64,000 nt of DNA. Origin: Actinosynnema sp042752395. GTDB taxonomy: Bacteria > Actinomycetota > Actinomycetes > Mycobacteriales > Pseudonocardiaceae. Below, piece by piece: positions 7,783-16,431 of the stretch; within the stretch, counting starts at the first letter, position 1, and each line of letters starts with the position of its first letter. A program made the position numbers and the translations under genes. Under the pieces are notes generated by a model. The model saw only the letters and a list, made by a program, of their open reading frames with translations, searched no databases and had not been told where the DNA came from. Location: assembly GCF_042752395.1 (NCBI RefSeq), contig NZ_JBHYXZ010000024.1:11933-75932 (forward strand). Reading direction: 5' to 3'.

Positions 7783-9002
7783 CCGCCGAGGCGTTGGCGG
7801 AACCGGTCGTCCCGGTCCGCCGGTCGTGGATGACGTGGCTCTTCCTGGCCAACCTCGGCCTGTGGCTCGCCATCTACGCGCCGATCCAGGTGCTGCTGCC
7901 GCAGCAGGCCGAACTGCTCGACGCGGCCGGCAAGGAGGCGGTGTTCGGCCTGGTCACGGGCGTGGGCGCGCTCGTGGCGCTGGTGGCGAACCCGCTGATC
8001 GGGCTGTCGTCGGACCGCACCACGTCCCGCTTCGGGCGGCGGCACCCGTGGACGCTGGCCGGCGCGGCGACCGGCGCCGTCGGCTTGGCCGTGCTGTCGT
8101 CGGCATCCTCCGTCGGGGTGATGGTGCTCGGGTGGTGCCTCGTCCAGGCCGGGTTGAACGGGATGCTCGCGAGCCTCACCTCCGCCGTGCCCGACCGGGT
8201 GCCCGTGCGGCAGCGCGCCAAGGTCGGCGGGCTGGTCGGCATCTCCCAGATGCTCGGCACGGTGCTGGGCGCGGTCGTGGTGACCGTCCTGGTCAGCGGC
8301 CTGGCCGCGGGGTACCTGGCGTGCGCGGCGCTGGTCGTGGCGGGCGCGTGCGCGTTCGTGCTGATCACCCCGGACGCCCGGCTGCCGCGCGCCGACCGGC
8401 CGGTGCTGCGGTGGCGCGAGCTGTGGGTCTCGCCGAGGCGGCACCCGGACTTCGCCTGGGCGTGGTGCGCCCACTTCATGATCAACCTGGGCAACGCGTT
8501 CGGCACGCTCTACCTGCTGTACTTCCTCGGCGACGTGGTGCGGCACCCGTCGCCCGAGGACGGCCTGCTGGTGTTGATGCTGCTCTACGGCGTGGCGCTG
8601 GCGATCGGCGCGTTCGCCGCGGGCGCGCGGTCGGACCGCACCGGCCGCCGCAAGCCGTACGTGCTGGTGTCGGCCGCCGTGATGGCGGCGGCCGCGCTGC
8701 TGCTCGTCGCCTGGCCGACCTGGACGGCGGCCCTCGTCGCCGCGCCGCTGCTCGGCGTCGGCTTCGGCGGCTACTGGGCGGTGGCGCTCGCGCTGCTCAC
8801 CCAGGTGCTGCCGGCCGCGTCCGACCGCGCCAAGGACCTCGGCGTGCTCAACATCGCCAACTCGCTGCCGCAGGTGGTCGCCCCGCTGCTGACGACCTTC
8901 GTGCTGGCGTCGCTCGGCGGGTACCGCGGCTTGTTCGCCGTCTCGGCGTTCGCCACGCTGTGCGCGGCAGTGCTCGTGACCAGGGTCCGTTCGGTGGCAT
9001 AG
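7779..9002 (+). CDS. MFS / GPH-like sugar transporter
   Basis: A 407-residue integral membrane protein with about 12 predicted helices. GLSSDRTTSRFGRRHPWTLA after helix 2 resembles the SDRxxSRxGRRRP loop of glycoside-pentoside-hexuronide and sucrose-type symporters, and SDRTGRRKPYVLV repeats it in the second half. The GTG start overlaps the stop of the beta-glucosidase gene (GTGA), indicating translational coupling. The likely role is uptake of the glycoside cleaved by the neighbour. The substrate cannot be read from sequence. Confidence 0.88.
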   Translation: MTAEALAEPVVPVRRSWMTWLFLANLGLWLAIYAPIQVLLPQQAELLDAAGKEAVFGLVTGVGALVALVANPLIGLSSDRTTSRFGRRHPWTLAGAATGAVGLAVLSSASSVGVMVLGWCLVQAGLNGMLASLTSAVPDRVPVRQRAKVGGLVGISQMLGTVLGAVVVTVLVSGLAAGYLACAALVVAGACAFVLITPDARLPRADRPVLRWRELWVSPRRHPDFAWAWCAHFMINLGNAFGTLYLLYFLGDVVRHPSPEDGLLVLMLLYGVALAIGAFAAGARSDRTGRRKPYVLVSAAVMAAAALLLVAWPTWTAALVAAPLLGVGFGGYWAVALALLTQVLPAASDRAKDLGVLNIANSLPQVVAPLLTTFVLASLGGYRGLFAVSAFATLCAAVLVTRVRSVA

Positions 9003-9014
9003 GGGGAGTGGCAG

Positions 9015-9806
9015 GTGCGGTTGTCGGGAAAGGTCGCCGTCGTGACCGGCGCGTCGCAGGGCATCGGCGCGGCGACGGCCCGGACGCTCGCGGGGCGCGG
9101 TTCGGTTGTCGTGCTCGTGGCACGCGGCGGTGAAGCGCTGGACGAGCAGGTCGAGCGGATCACCGCGACCGGTGGAAGTGCGCTCGCCGTGTCGGCCGAC
9201 CTCGCGGACGTCGAGCAGATCCGCGCGCTCGCCGCACGGGTGACCGCCGAGGTCGGCGTGCCGGACGTGCTGGTCAACAACGCGGGCGTGGGCCGCTGGC
9301 TGTTCCTCGACGACACGCCGACCGCCGAGCTGGCCGGCATGATCGCCCTGCCGTTCACCGCCGCGCTGCACCTGACCAGGGAGTTCCTGCCCGGCATGCG
9401 GGCCCGCGGGTCGGGGCGGGTGGTCACGGTGAACTCGCCGGTGTCCCGGCTGCCGATCCCCGGCGCGACCGGGTACGCGGCCTCCCGCTACGCGTTGCGC
9501 GGGCTGACCGCGGCGCTGCGGCTCGACCTGCGCGGCACCGGGGTGGGGGTGACCGAGGTCGTGCCGGGCAAGGTGAGCAGCCGGTACTTCGTCAACAACC
9601 CCGGCGCCGAGGAGCGCATCCCCGGCGTGGCGCGGCTCATCCCGGAGGTGACGCCGGACGCCGTGGCGGACCGGATCGCGCGGGCGCTGGAGCGGGAGCG
9701 CGACGAGGTGGTCTTCCCGTGGCAGCTCAAGGCGTTCGACGTGGCCGGCCGCGTGGCCCCGGGGCTGACCGGCTACCTGGCCTGGCTGACCGGCACGCAC
9801 CGCTGA
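9015..9806 (+). CDS. Short-chain dehydrogenase with Arg in place of catalytic Lys
   Basis: A 263-residue classical SDR. TGASQGIGAA (residues 11-20) is the cofactor loop and LVNNAGVG near 87 the structural NNAG. The catalytic Ser is at about 141 and Tyr at 154, but the motif reads YAASR, so the usual YxxxK lysine at 158 is Arg (codon CGC at 9486-9488). The GTG at 9015 follows AGGGGGAG, with 12 bases between it and the transporter stop, so it is the third gene of the operon. It may reduce or oxidise the released aglycone or sugar, or be catalytically altered. The low-quality block starts about 55 bases after its stop. Confidence 0.88.
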   Translation: MRLSGKVAVVTGASQGIGAATARTLAGRGSVVVLVARGGEALDEQVERITATGGSALAVSADLADVEQIRALAARVTAEVGVPDVLVNNAGVGRWLFLDDTPTAELAGMIALPFTAALHLTREFLPGMRARGSGRVVTVNSPVSRLPIPGATGYAASRYALRGLTAALRLDLRGTGVGVTEVVPGKVSSRYFVNNPGAEERIPGVARLIPEVTPDAVADRIARALERERDEVVFPWQLKAFDVAGRVAPGLTGYLAWLTGTHR

Positions 9807-10231
9807 GGAGCGGTCGAATCGGCCCCGATGCCCGCGCCGCCTCCGCGGGACCACCCGGCCATGGGGGGGCCGCGNNNNNNNNNNGGGGTTGGGGGGGGGG
9901 TCTGGGGCGCCCCGCTCTACCCGTCGTTGTGTGCGGTGCCGGGGGGTGTGGCACTCCGGTCGCGGCGGGCCGCCCCCCCTGCCCCGGGGGGGGGGGGGGA
10001 AAGGGGGCCCCGAGGTGGTGCCCGCGGACCGGTGTCGGTCGGGGAGGGAAGGTGTGCACAACACCGGCCCGCGGATGACTGTGTGCAGTTGTCGTGCCCT
10101 GCCGTTCGTGAAGTTTCAGCCGGCCGGCGATCCGTTCGTCGCGGTCGGGGGTTCGCACGTCCCGGACCGCCGGCCAGTAGGCGGGTGCTCGACCTGGTCG
10201 CGTCGGGGGAACGACAGGTCGGGGCCGCCCG
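9807..10231. other. Assembly gap with low-complexity flanks, no gene called
   Basis: Positions 9875-9884 are N. On both sides the sequence has improbable homopolymers: G runs at 9863-9869 and 9891-9900, a C run near 9971, and about 14 G near 9987-10000. Reading frames here are unreliable. From about 10015 to 10231 the sequence looks normal but holds no supported gene. The true distance between the SDR gene and the next gene is unknown. Confidence 0.9.
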
Positions 10232-10594
10232 TTAGTGGGCTCGAGCAACCACTCCCCGGCGCGACCGGGTGACAGGAGGCGTCACCGGCGCCGATCGGAG
10301 GTGTCGAGCCGGGCGCGGGGCCAACCCGCCCGCGACCAGGTGCTCGTACGCGGCGCGCCACACCGAGCAGGGGCTCTTCTGCTGCCGCCACCGACCGGAG
10401 CACTCGGGGCAGTTGCCCTTCTCGTCCGGTTCGTGCGCGGCGAGCAGCGCCCGCCACCCCTCGGTCAGCCGAGGGAGCTCGGAACGTGCCACCGACAGGA
10501 GGGACGGGGCGTCGGCCTCGTTGGCCAACTCCGTGAGCAGGTCCAACCGCTCCCACACCGCGTTGCGAAGAACTTGTCCGAGGATCTCGTCCAC
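10232..10594 (-). CDS. Hypothetical protein with CxxC motif, 120 residues
   Basis: Family not recognised. The start is taken as GTG at 10594 (VDEILGQVLRNAVWERLDLL); the frame is open further upstream to 10690 but that part overlaps the preceding gene. CPECSGRWRQQKSPC near residues 60-74 has three Cys in a CxxC..C pattern that could bind zinc. The C-terminal 25 residues are Arg/Pro-rich. It overlaps no neighbour and lies 13 bases downstream of the stop of the gene at 10608-10931, so the two are probably one operon. Confidence 0.6.
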   Translation of the reverse strand: MDEILGQVLRNAVWERLDLLTELANEADAPSLLSVARSELPRLTEGWRALLAAHEPDEKGNCPECSGRWRQQKSPCSVWRAAYEHLVAGGLAPRPARHLRSAPVTPPVTRSRRGVVARAH

Positions 10595-10607
10595 CGAAAC
10601 GTCACCG

Positions 10608-10931
10608 TCACCTTTCCGCCTGCTCGGCGGCTTCGCGTAGCGCGGCCCTGAGCTGTACGAGTTGGTCGGCCGAGAGGACCGCCGTCTCACCGGGCGGACC
10701 GACCAGGACCACGCGGCCCCGGTCGACCATCACGGTGAGGCAGCGCTCCCGGTCGACCACGTCGCTGCAGCGGATGCGCCACCAGCGACGGTGCCCGGTC
10801 GTGCCGCGCCATCCGGAACCGAGGTCGGTCGGCTCCTGGACGGACTCCGGAGCGGCCGGAGGGGGGACCGTGGCGACGGCAGGCGCTGTCGGGCCACCCG
10901 AGGTGGTCACCGCCCGCTCGATCAGGTCCAC
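10608..10931 (-). CDS. Hypothetical protein, 107 residues
   Basis: Family not recognised. The GTG at 10931 (VDLIERAVTT) has GAGAGG nine bases upstream; an alternative GTG at 11030 adds 33 residues without a clear ribosome binding site. A Pro/Ala-rich linker is followed by WRIRCSDVVDRERCLTVMVD and VVLVGPPGETAVLSADQLVQ. The last part resembles a small beta-strand domain plus a helix of the kind found in actinobacterial regulators. It is divergent from the XRE-TPR regulator gene, and the ends of the first two coding sequences lie 216 bases apart. Confidence 0.6.
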   Translation of the reverse strand: MDLIERAVTTSGGPTAPAVATVPPPAAPESVQEPTDLGSGWRGTTGHRRWWRIRCSDVVDRERCLTVMVDRGRVVLVGPPGETAVLSADQLVQLRAALREAAEQAER

Positions 10932-11147
10932 AGCCAGGTTCCTCTCCGTGCTCGCTCGCTTACCGGAACTTAGATTGCGATGATTCAACCCGGATCGGGA
11001 CGTCACAGCGCTGGCCGGTGGCCGTTCCACGGTAAGCGGTCAGCGGAGTTCGGCAGGGCCGATCAGCCTCGCCGATCGGCACTTCTCGCAGTCGGGGGAG
11101 TGCCCCTACTCTGCCGTTGACGCCCAAAGGACTGTGAGGGGGCGCAA

Positions 11148-12536
11148 TTGAACACCATCGGTTCGCCGAGTTCTCCTGTTACACCAGACGTCTGGGACCA
11201 GCAGGAGATGCGCGACGCCCTGGCCCGACGCGAGATCAGCGCGGTGTACCGCCTGCTCCGGCGGCACGGCGTCTCGCAGCGCCAGATCGCGGCGTTGACG
11301 GGCCAGTCGCAGTCCGAAGTCTCGGAGATCCTCAAGGGACGCCAGGTCATGGCCTACGACGTCCTCGCGCGGATCGCCCAGGGCTTGGGTGTGCCCAGGG
11401 GGTACATGGGCCTCGCCTACGACGAGGCCACGGCAGTGAGGGTGGCCGCCACGGCGGAGTCACCCCATTCTGAGGAGGACGAGTCGGTGAAGCGAAGGAA
11501 GTTCCTCGCGCACGCCGCCGCCATCACCGTCGGCGCGGCCGTGTTCGGTACGGACTCCGGGTCTTGGGCTTCATCGCCCGCGCAGACTCCGGCCCCCGGC
11601 CGGATCGGCATGACCGACGTCCGCCAGGTCGAGGCGGCCACCAGGGCGTTGCGCACCCTGGACTACCAGTACGGCGGCGGCTCGTGCCGCGACGCGGTGG
11701 TCGCCCAGCTCTCCTGGGGCCAGCAGATGCTCGGCGCCAACGCGACCGACCTGGTCAAGGAGCGCCTCTACGTCGCGCTCGCCGACCTGCACAACCTGGC
11801 CGGCTGGACCTCGTTCGACACGGGCCTGTACGACTCGGCCCGCAACCACTTCGGCCAGGCCCTCGGCCTCGCGAAGCAGGGCCGCAAGGAAGAGCTGGTG
11901 GCCAACATCCTGTACCGGATGGGCCGCGTCTACCTGCACCAGAACGCGCCGGACGACGCGTTGAAGGTGTTCCAGCTCGGCCAGCTGGCCGCGCAGAACT
12001 CCGGCTCGGAACTCGCCGTCGGCATCCTCTGCGCCAACGAGGCGTGGGCCTACGCCAAGATGGGCTCCGACGACCAGGCGTTGAAGCTGCTCGGCCGGGC
12101 GCGCGACGAGTTCGCCCGCGCCAACATCGGCGAGGCGCCCGCCTGGGCGAAGTTCTTCGACGCGAACGACCTGTCCGCGATGATCGGCACCGTGCACACG
12201 GAGCTGGCGCAGACCGTGGACACGAAGTACACCCGCACCGCGGTGCCCGCCCTGACCAAGGCGATCGGCGGCTACGGCGAGGACATGACCCGCAGCCGGT
12301 CGTTCAACCTCACCTCGCTGTCGATCAACCACCTGCTCGACGGCGACATCGACCACGGCGCCCGCCTGGGCCGCCAGGCGATCGAGCTGTCCGAGGGCCT
12401 GAAGTCGGTCCGCACGAAGGACCGGATGAAGCCGCTGCAGAAGGAAGCCGAGAAGCGCCGCAACAACCCCGACGCCCGTGAGCTGGCCGAACGCCTCGCC
12501 AAGTTCACCGGCAGCGGCTCCGACAGCGCGGCCTGA
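11148..12536 (+). CDS. XRE helix-turn-helix regulator with TPR-like repeats
   Basis: A 462-residue regulator. Residues 20-90 form an XRE-type DNA-binding domain (RRHGVSQRQIAALTGQSQSE then VSEILKGRQVMAYDVLARIA). Residues 110-135 contain KRRKFLAHAAAITVGAAVFG, a twin-arginine-like hydrophobic stretch often seen in this actinobacterial group. Residues 160-440 are TPR-like helical repeats such as ARNHFGQALGLAKQGRK and DDALKVFQLGQLAAQNSGS. Start TTG at 11148 with GAGGGGG seven bases upstream. Similar proteins bind small peptides or respond to development, but the target is not readable here. TACTCT at 11107-11112 is a possible -10. Confidence 0.88.
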   Translation: MNTIGSPSSPVTPDVWDQQEMRDALARREISAVYRLLRRHGVSQRQIAALTGQSQSEVSEILKGRQVMAYDVLARIAQGLGVPRGYMGLAYDEATAVRVAATAESPHSEEDESVKRRKFLAHAAAITVGAAVFGTDSGSWASSPAQTPAPGRIGMTDVRQVEAATRALRTLDYQYGGGSCRDAVVAQLSWGQQMLGANATDLVKERLYVALADLHNLAGWTSFDTGLYDSARNHFGQALGLAKQGRKEELVANILYRMGRVYLHQNAPDDALKVFQLGQLAAQNSGSELAVGILCANEAWAYAKMGSDDQALKLLGRARDEFARANIGEAPAWAKFFDANDLSAMIGTVHTELAQTVDTKYTRTAVPALTKAIGGYGEDMTRSRSFNLTSLSINHLLDGDIDHGARLGRQAIELSEGLKSVRTKDRMKPLQKEAEKRRNNPDARELAERLAKFTGSGSDSAA

Positions 12537-12543
12537 CCGGCGG

Positions 12544-13446
12544 GTGTCGGGGTCGGTGGACGGCAGGTTCACCTCGGCCGCGTTGACCGCCGTGCTCGAA
12601 CGGCTGTGCGCCGACCTGGGGCTCGCGCACCGCGACGCGCGGCTCGTGAAGTTCACCAGCAACGCCGTGTTCGACCTGCCCGGCGACCGGGTGGTGGTGC
12701 GGATCGTCGGTTCGATGAACCTGCGGCACCGGGCCCGGAAGGTGGTCGAGGTCGCGCGCTGGCTCGCCTCGCACGACGTGCCCGCCGTGCGGCTGGTCGA
12801 GGACGTGCCGCAGCCGTTGGAGGTGGGCGACCACCTGGCCACCCTGTGGCACACGGTGCCCTCCGGCGGCCGGCCCGTCGACGGCCGTGACCTGGGGCGG
12901 GTGCTGCGGCAGGTGCACGCGCTGCCCGTGCCGGAGTTCGACCTGCCGCGCTGGGCGCCGCTGGACGACGTGCGCCGGCGCATCGCCGACGCCGAGGAGC
13001 TGTCCGGGCCGGACCGCCGGTTCCTGGAGGACCGGTGCGCCGAGGCCGACGCCCGCCTGGCCGAGCTGCGGACCGTGCTGCCGCAGGGCGTGCTGCACGG
13101 CGACGCGCACCTGGGCAACCTGATCCCCAGTCCCGACGGGCCGGTGATCTGCGACTTCGACTCGACCAGCGTCGGGCCGCGCGAGTGGGACCTGAGCACC
13201 CTGCCGGTCGGCGTCGCCCGCTTCGGTCACCCGGACGAGTGGTACCGGCAGCTCGCCGACGAGTACGGGTTCGACGTGGTCCAGTGGTCGGGCTTCCCGG
13301 TGCTGCGCGAGGTCAGGGAGCTGAAGCTGACCACGAGCGTGCTGCCGATCATGCGCAGCCACCCCGGTGTGCGCGACGAGCTGCGCAGCCGGCTGAAGGC
13401 GTTGCGCGCGGGCGACACGACGACCCGCTGGGCCCCTTACCGCTGA
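12544..13446 (+). CDS. Aminoglycoside phosphotransferase-fold kinase
   Basis: A 300-residue protein of the APH/choline kinase superfamily. VLHGDAHLGNLIP near residues 183-195 is the catalytic HxDxxxxN loop and VICDFDSTSVGP near 201-212 the DFD metal-binding motif. VVVRIVG near residue 55 is the nucleotide-positioning strand with Arg in place of the common Lys. The GTG at 12544 begins eight bases after the previous stop; a GTG at 12556 is an alternative. Probably co-transcribed with the XRE-TPR gene. Such kinases act on antibiotics, sugars or small metabolites; no evidence points to resistance. Confidence 0.85.
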   Translation: MSGSVDGRFTSAALTAVLERLCADLGLAHRDARLVKFTSNAVFDLPGDRVVVRIVGSMNLRHRARKVVEVARWLASHDVPAVRLVEDVPQPLEVGDHLATLWHTVPSGGRPVDGRDLGRVLRQVHALPVPEFDLPRWAPLDDVRRRIADAEELSGPDRRFLEDRCAEADARLAELRTVLPQGVLHGDAHLGNLIPSPDGPVICDFDSTSVGPREWDLSTLPVGVARFGHPDEWYRQLADEYGFDVVQWSGFPVLREVRELKLTTSVLPIMRSHPGVRDELRSRLKALRAGDTTTRWAPYR

Positions 13447-13512
13447 CCGCGGGGGCGTGGGGAAACAGATCCGTAACACTCGGCGGGCGTCCGACGACTC
13501 AGGCAACGACGG

Positions 13513-13833
13513 ATGCGCGACGGGGTCGGCGAGGTGTGCGTGGTCGGGAATCTGCCGGTGGTGCGGCGACGGCGGGTGAAGCGCGCCCTGCGAGCCGCCC
13601 GCATGCTGGACGAGGTCGTGGACACCCAGTTGCCGCTGCTCGCGTCGTTCGACGAGCAACGCCGCCGCCGTTCGGCGAACTACCTGGCCGAACTGGTGAA
13701 GCTCGCGCAGGACTACCGGTACTTCGCCAACGGCTGGATCGACGCCAAGGAGCTCGAACGGCGTGGTCAGGACGCGATGGCGGCGTTGACCCGGCTCCGC
13801 GAGGACCCTTCCGCGCGACTGGTCACCGACTAG
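13513..13833 (+). CDS. Hypothetical small helical protein, 106 residues
   Basis: Not recognised. The ATG at 13513 is 66 bases after the phosphotransferase stop and has only a weak ribosome binding site. The product is basic at the N-terminus (VVRRRRVKRALRAARML) and mostly helical afterwards, with AELVKLAQDYRYFANGWIDA near residues 58-77. No membrane segment or Cys. Codon use agrees with real genes of this window, and the opposite-strand frame over the same bases is an extension of a shadow. Confidence 0.55.
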   Translation: MRDGVGEVCVVGNLPVVRRRRVKRALRAARMLDEVVDTQLPLLASFDEQRRRRSANYLAELVKLAQDYRYFANGWIDAKELERRGQDAMAALTRLREDPSARLVTD

Positions 13834-13879
13834 GGCGTCCGGAGCAGTTCGTCGCACCGAACGGACCACTCGCCGACGC

Positions 13880-14674
13880 CTACCCGCGCCAGGCGCCCGC
13901 GTCCCACGCCCGGGTGACGTAGTCGCGGAAGCGCGTCGGCTCCCGCCCGGCGACCCGGGCGACGACGTCGGTCGGCTCGCCGTCGCCCAGCGCGTCCCAC
14001 GCCCGGATCTGCCGCTCGGCCGTCTCGGCGGGCACGACCGCGCGGTAGTCGTCGGCCGTGCCCCGGTACTCGACCCGGCGGCCGGTCACCTCCCCGATCA
14101 CGGCCAGGGCCTGCCGGAACGACAACGCCTCCGGCCCGGTGACCTCGTACACCCGGCCTTCGTGCCCGTCCCCGGTCAGGGCGGCGACGGCCACGGCCGC
14201 GATGTCGTCGGCGTCCACGAAGGTCTGCGCCTTCTCGCCGAGCGGCACCACCAGCTCGCCCGCGAGCACCGACGGGCGGAAGAACCCCTCGTCGAAGTTC
14301 TGGTTGAACCAGTCCGGCCGCAGCACGGTCCACCCGACCCCGGACCCGCGCACCAGCCGTTCGGCGGCGAGCAGCCGCTCGTCGCGCATCTCCACCACGC
14401 CGCGGGAGGACAGCAGGACGAACCGCCGCACACCCCGCGCCACGGCCTCGCCCACGAACGCCGGGTCGATCGGCAGCTCGTGCGGCGCCATCAGGTACAC
14501 CCGCTCGACGCCGGTCAGCGCGGCCGGCCACGTGCCGGGGTCGGTCCAGTCGAAGCGCACGTCGCCGCGGCGGGACGCCCGGCGCACGGCGTGGCCCAGG
14601 TCGGCGAGCCGCGCGGCGACCCGGCGGCCGGTCGAACCGGTGGCTCCCAGGACGAGGATCGGTGCATCAGCCAT
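13880..14674 (-). CDS. NmrA-like NAD(P)-binding protein
   Basis: A 264-residue atypical SDR of the NmrA/azoreductase-like group. ILVLGATGSTGRRVAARL (residues 6-23) is the GxxGxxG nucleotide loop. FVLLSSRGVVEM near residue 88 and WTVLRPDWFNQNF near 112 are the usual second and third family segments, with no classical YxxxK. Start ATG at 14674; ribosome binding site weak. It stands alone, convergent with the small gene ending at 13833. Likely a redox-sensing or quinone/imine-acting protein, substrate unknown. Confidence 0.87.
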   Translation of the reverse strand: MADAPILVLGATGSTGRRVAARLADLGHAVRRASRRGDVRFDWTDPGTWPAALTGVERVYLMAPHELPIDPAFVGEAVARGVRRFVLLSSRGVVEMRDERLLAAERLVRGSGVGWTVLRPDWFNQNFDEGFFRPSVLAGELVVPLGEKAQTFVDADDIAAVAVAALTGDGHEGRVYEVTGPEALSFRQALAVIGEVTGRRVEYRGTADDYRAVVPAETAERQIRAWDALGDGEPTDVVARVAGREPTRFRDYVTRAWDAGAWRG

Positions 14675-14754
14675 GGGTGCACCCCAGCACAGGGGTCCGA
14701 CAATCCGGGGGCGGTGGCTGGGGCACCGCCGGCCACCGCCCCGCGGATCACCCG

Positions 14755-15537
14755 TCAGGGGTTGCGCCCCGCCGGGAGGCGGAGGCAGGGGTAGAACGTG
14801 TGGGCGAAGTTGTCGTTCCTGTTCGACTTGGTCACCCGGCCGCCGACCTCGACCCGGGCGCAGTACCACTCGCCGGTGTCCGGGCTGCCCTTGCGCTTCA
14901 GCGCGCTGCCGTGCACGTCGATCCGGACGTTGCTGTTGGACTCGCGGAAGTCGTTGTCGACCTTGGCGAAGTCGCTCTTGCGGCCCAGCACCGACGACTC
15001 GCCGCAGTTGATCGTCGTGCCGACGTAGGCCGCCCACGGCGGACCTCCGACGCTCAGCGACAACCCGCTCGCGCTGCACTGGTTGCCGTTGAGCCACCGC
15101 TGCTCGAACGACGCGCCGCTCAGCTTGACCGCCTTGCGGCCCGACCCGGAGCAGCGGGACCACGCCGACACGGTGACCTGCGGCGACACGATCGTGGTCC
15201 GGTTGAGCGAGGGGTAGGTCTTCGCCGGCTTGTCGGGTCGGGGGCGCAGCGGCGGGGCCCAGACGTACTCGTAGGCGATCGTGCCCTGGATCCTGGTCTT
15301 GACGCAGGTGGTGCCGCCCAGGCCCGGCACGCGCTCCCAGTGCGTCTGGTCGATCTTCGCGCTCGCCTTGACCCTGCGGAGCGGCTCCTTGGCCGCGACG
15401 GGCACGGGGGTGGCGGTGGCGCCGTCGGCGCCGGCCCGGTCGTCGGGGGCGAGGCCGACGAGCGCGCCGAGCGCGACGGCCAGGGCGAGCGCCGCGCCCA
15501 GGGCGCGCCCGGTCCGGGAGGTCGTGGTGGACGTCAT
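14755..15537 (-). CDS. Secreted protein with six cysteines, 260 residues
   Basis: Family not recognised. Residues 1-38 form a signal peptide: basic start, hydrophobic ALGAALALAVALGALVGLA, cleavage near ADG. The mature part has six Cys, enough for three disulfides, and no membrane anchor, with regions WRVPGLGG-like turns and WYCARVEVGGRV near residue 222. Start ATG at 15537 with GGAGA upstream. It is the last of three consecutive minus-strand genes for exported proteins (from 17334), probably one transcript. It could be a structural or cell-wall-associated protein; no catalytic motif is visible. Confidence 0.72.
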   Translation of the reverse strand: MTSTTTSRTGRALGAALALAVALGALVGLAPDDRAGADGATATPVPVAAKEPLRRVKASAKIDQTHWERVPGLGGTTCVKTRIQGTIAYEYVWAPPLRPRPDKPAKTYPSLNRTTIVSPQVTVSAWSRCSGSGRKAVKLSGASFEQRWLNGNQCSASGLSLSVGGPPWAAYVGTTINCGESSVLGRKSDFAKVDNDFRESNSNVRIDVHGSALKRKGSPDTGEWYCARVEVGGRVTKSNRNDNFAHTFYPCLRLPAGRNP

Positions 15538-15568
15538 GGTGGGTCTCCGTGGGTGAGGTGGTCGGGGG

Positions 15569-16399
15569 TCAGCCGATGACGCCGTAGGCGGTGGCCACCT
15601 GGGACTCGTGCAGGATCACCGGGCCCTCGGGCTCGACCTGCCCGGGCTTGGTGTCCTCGGCCTTCTTCGGCTGGGTCTTCTTCGTGTCGCTCTTCTTGGA
15701 GTCCGTCTTCTTGCCGTCGCTCTTCTTGCCGTCGCTCTTCTTGGTGTCGGTCTTCTTGGTGTCGGATTTGGCGTCGGTCTTCTTGGTGGCCTTCTTCTTC
15801 TCGACGGGCGAGGCGTAACCGGTCACCTGGGACTTCTTCGGGTCGATCGTCACCTTGCGGATCTTGTCGCCGCTGTTGCCCGAGATCACGGTGATCTTGC
15901 CGGTCTTCTTGTCGACGGCCGTGACGATGCCGACGTGGTCGTTGCCGGAGTTCTTGTCGTTGAGGCGGTAGGTGACCGCGTCACCGGGCTTGACGTTCTT
16001 CACGCCCGCCCCGGCCTTCCACGTGTTGTTCTTCAGGCCGTAATCCTTGAAGCTCTTCGCCATCGAGTTGACGCCGTCGGTCTTGGCCCCGCTCTTGCCC
16101 CAGACGTACTTCGTGAAGTCGGCGCACCAGGCCTGGCACCGGCCGTCCGGGCTATAGGCGTTGCAGTTGACGCCGGTTTCCTTGTTGCGGCTGCTGTTCA
16201 TCTCCTTCTCGGCGGTTTCCACGATCTTGCGCCGGGTTTCGTCGTCGGCCTGCTGCGACGTGGACTTCTTGGCGGCGACGAGTTCCACTTCGACCGCGGT
16301 GCCGCGGTCGGTGGACATCCCCAACAACGCCACGCCGATCACCGCGGCGGCGAGGACGACGATTCGGGCGGCGGCTTTTCCGGGCAGGGTGAATCGCAT
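15569..16399 (-). CDS. CHAP-domain cell-wall amidase with Lys-rich tail
   Basis: A 276-residue exported protein. Residues 8-30 are a signal peptide or anchor (ARIVVLAAAVIGVALLG). Residues 55-195 are a CHAP domain with the catalytic Cys92 in QAWCADFTKYVWG and His155 in NDHVGIVTAVD. Residues 200-245 are tandem KKTD/KKSDG units, strongly basic, which may bind anionic wall polymers. Start ATG at 16399 with AAGGAG nine bases upstream. CHAP enzymes cleave peptidoglycan peptide or amide bonds, so a role in wall remodelling is likely. Confidence 0.87.
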   Translation of the reverse strand: MRFTLPGKAAARIVVLAAAVIGVALLGMSTDRGTAVEVELVAAKKSTSQQADDETRRKIVETAEKEMNSSRNKETGVNCNAYSPDGRCQAWCADFTKYVWGKSGAKTDGVNSMAKSFKDYGLKNNTWKAGAGVKNVKPGDAVTYRLNDKNSGNDHVGIVTAVDKKTGKITVISGNSGDKIRKVTIDPKKSQVTGYASPVEKKKATKKTDAKSDTKKTDTKKSDGKKSDGKKTDSKKSDTKKTQPKKAEDTKPGQVEPEGPVILHESQVATAYGVIG

Positions 16400-16431
16400 G
16401 AGGAATTGCTCCTTCGGAGGTGTTGGGTTGT

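Noticed and set aside
12544..13446. Aminoglycoside resistance gene
   Set aside because: Only the general kinase motifs are present. The family includes many metabolic kinases and the context is a TPR regulator, so resistance is not supported.
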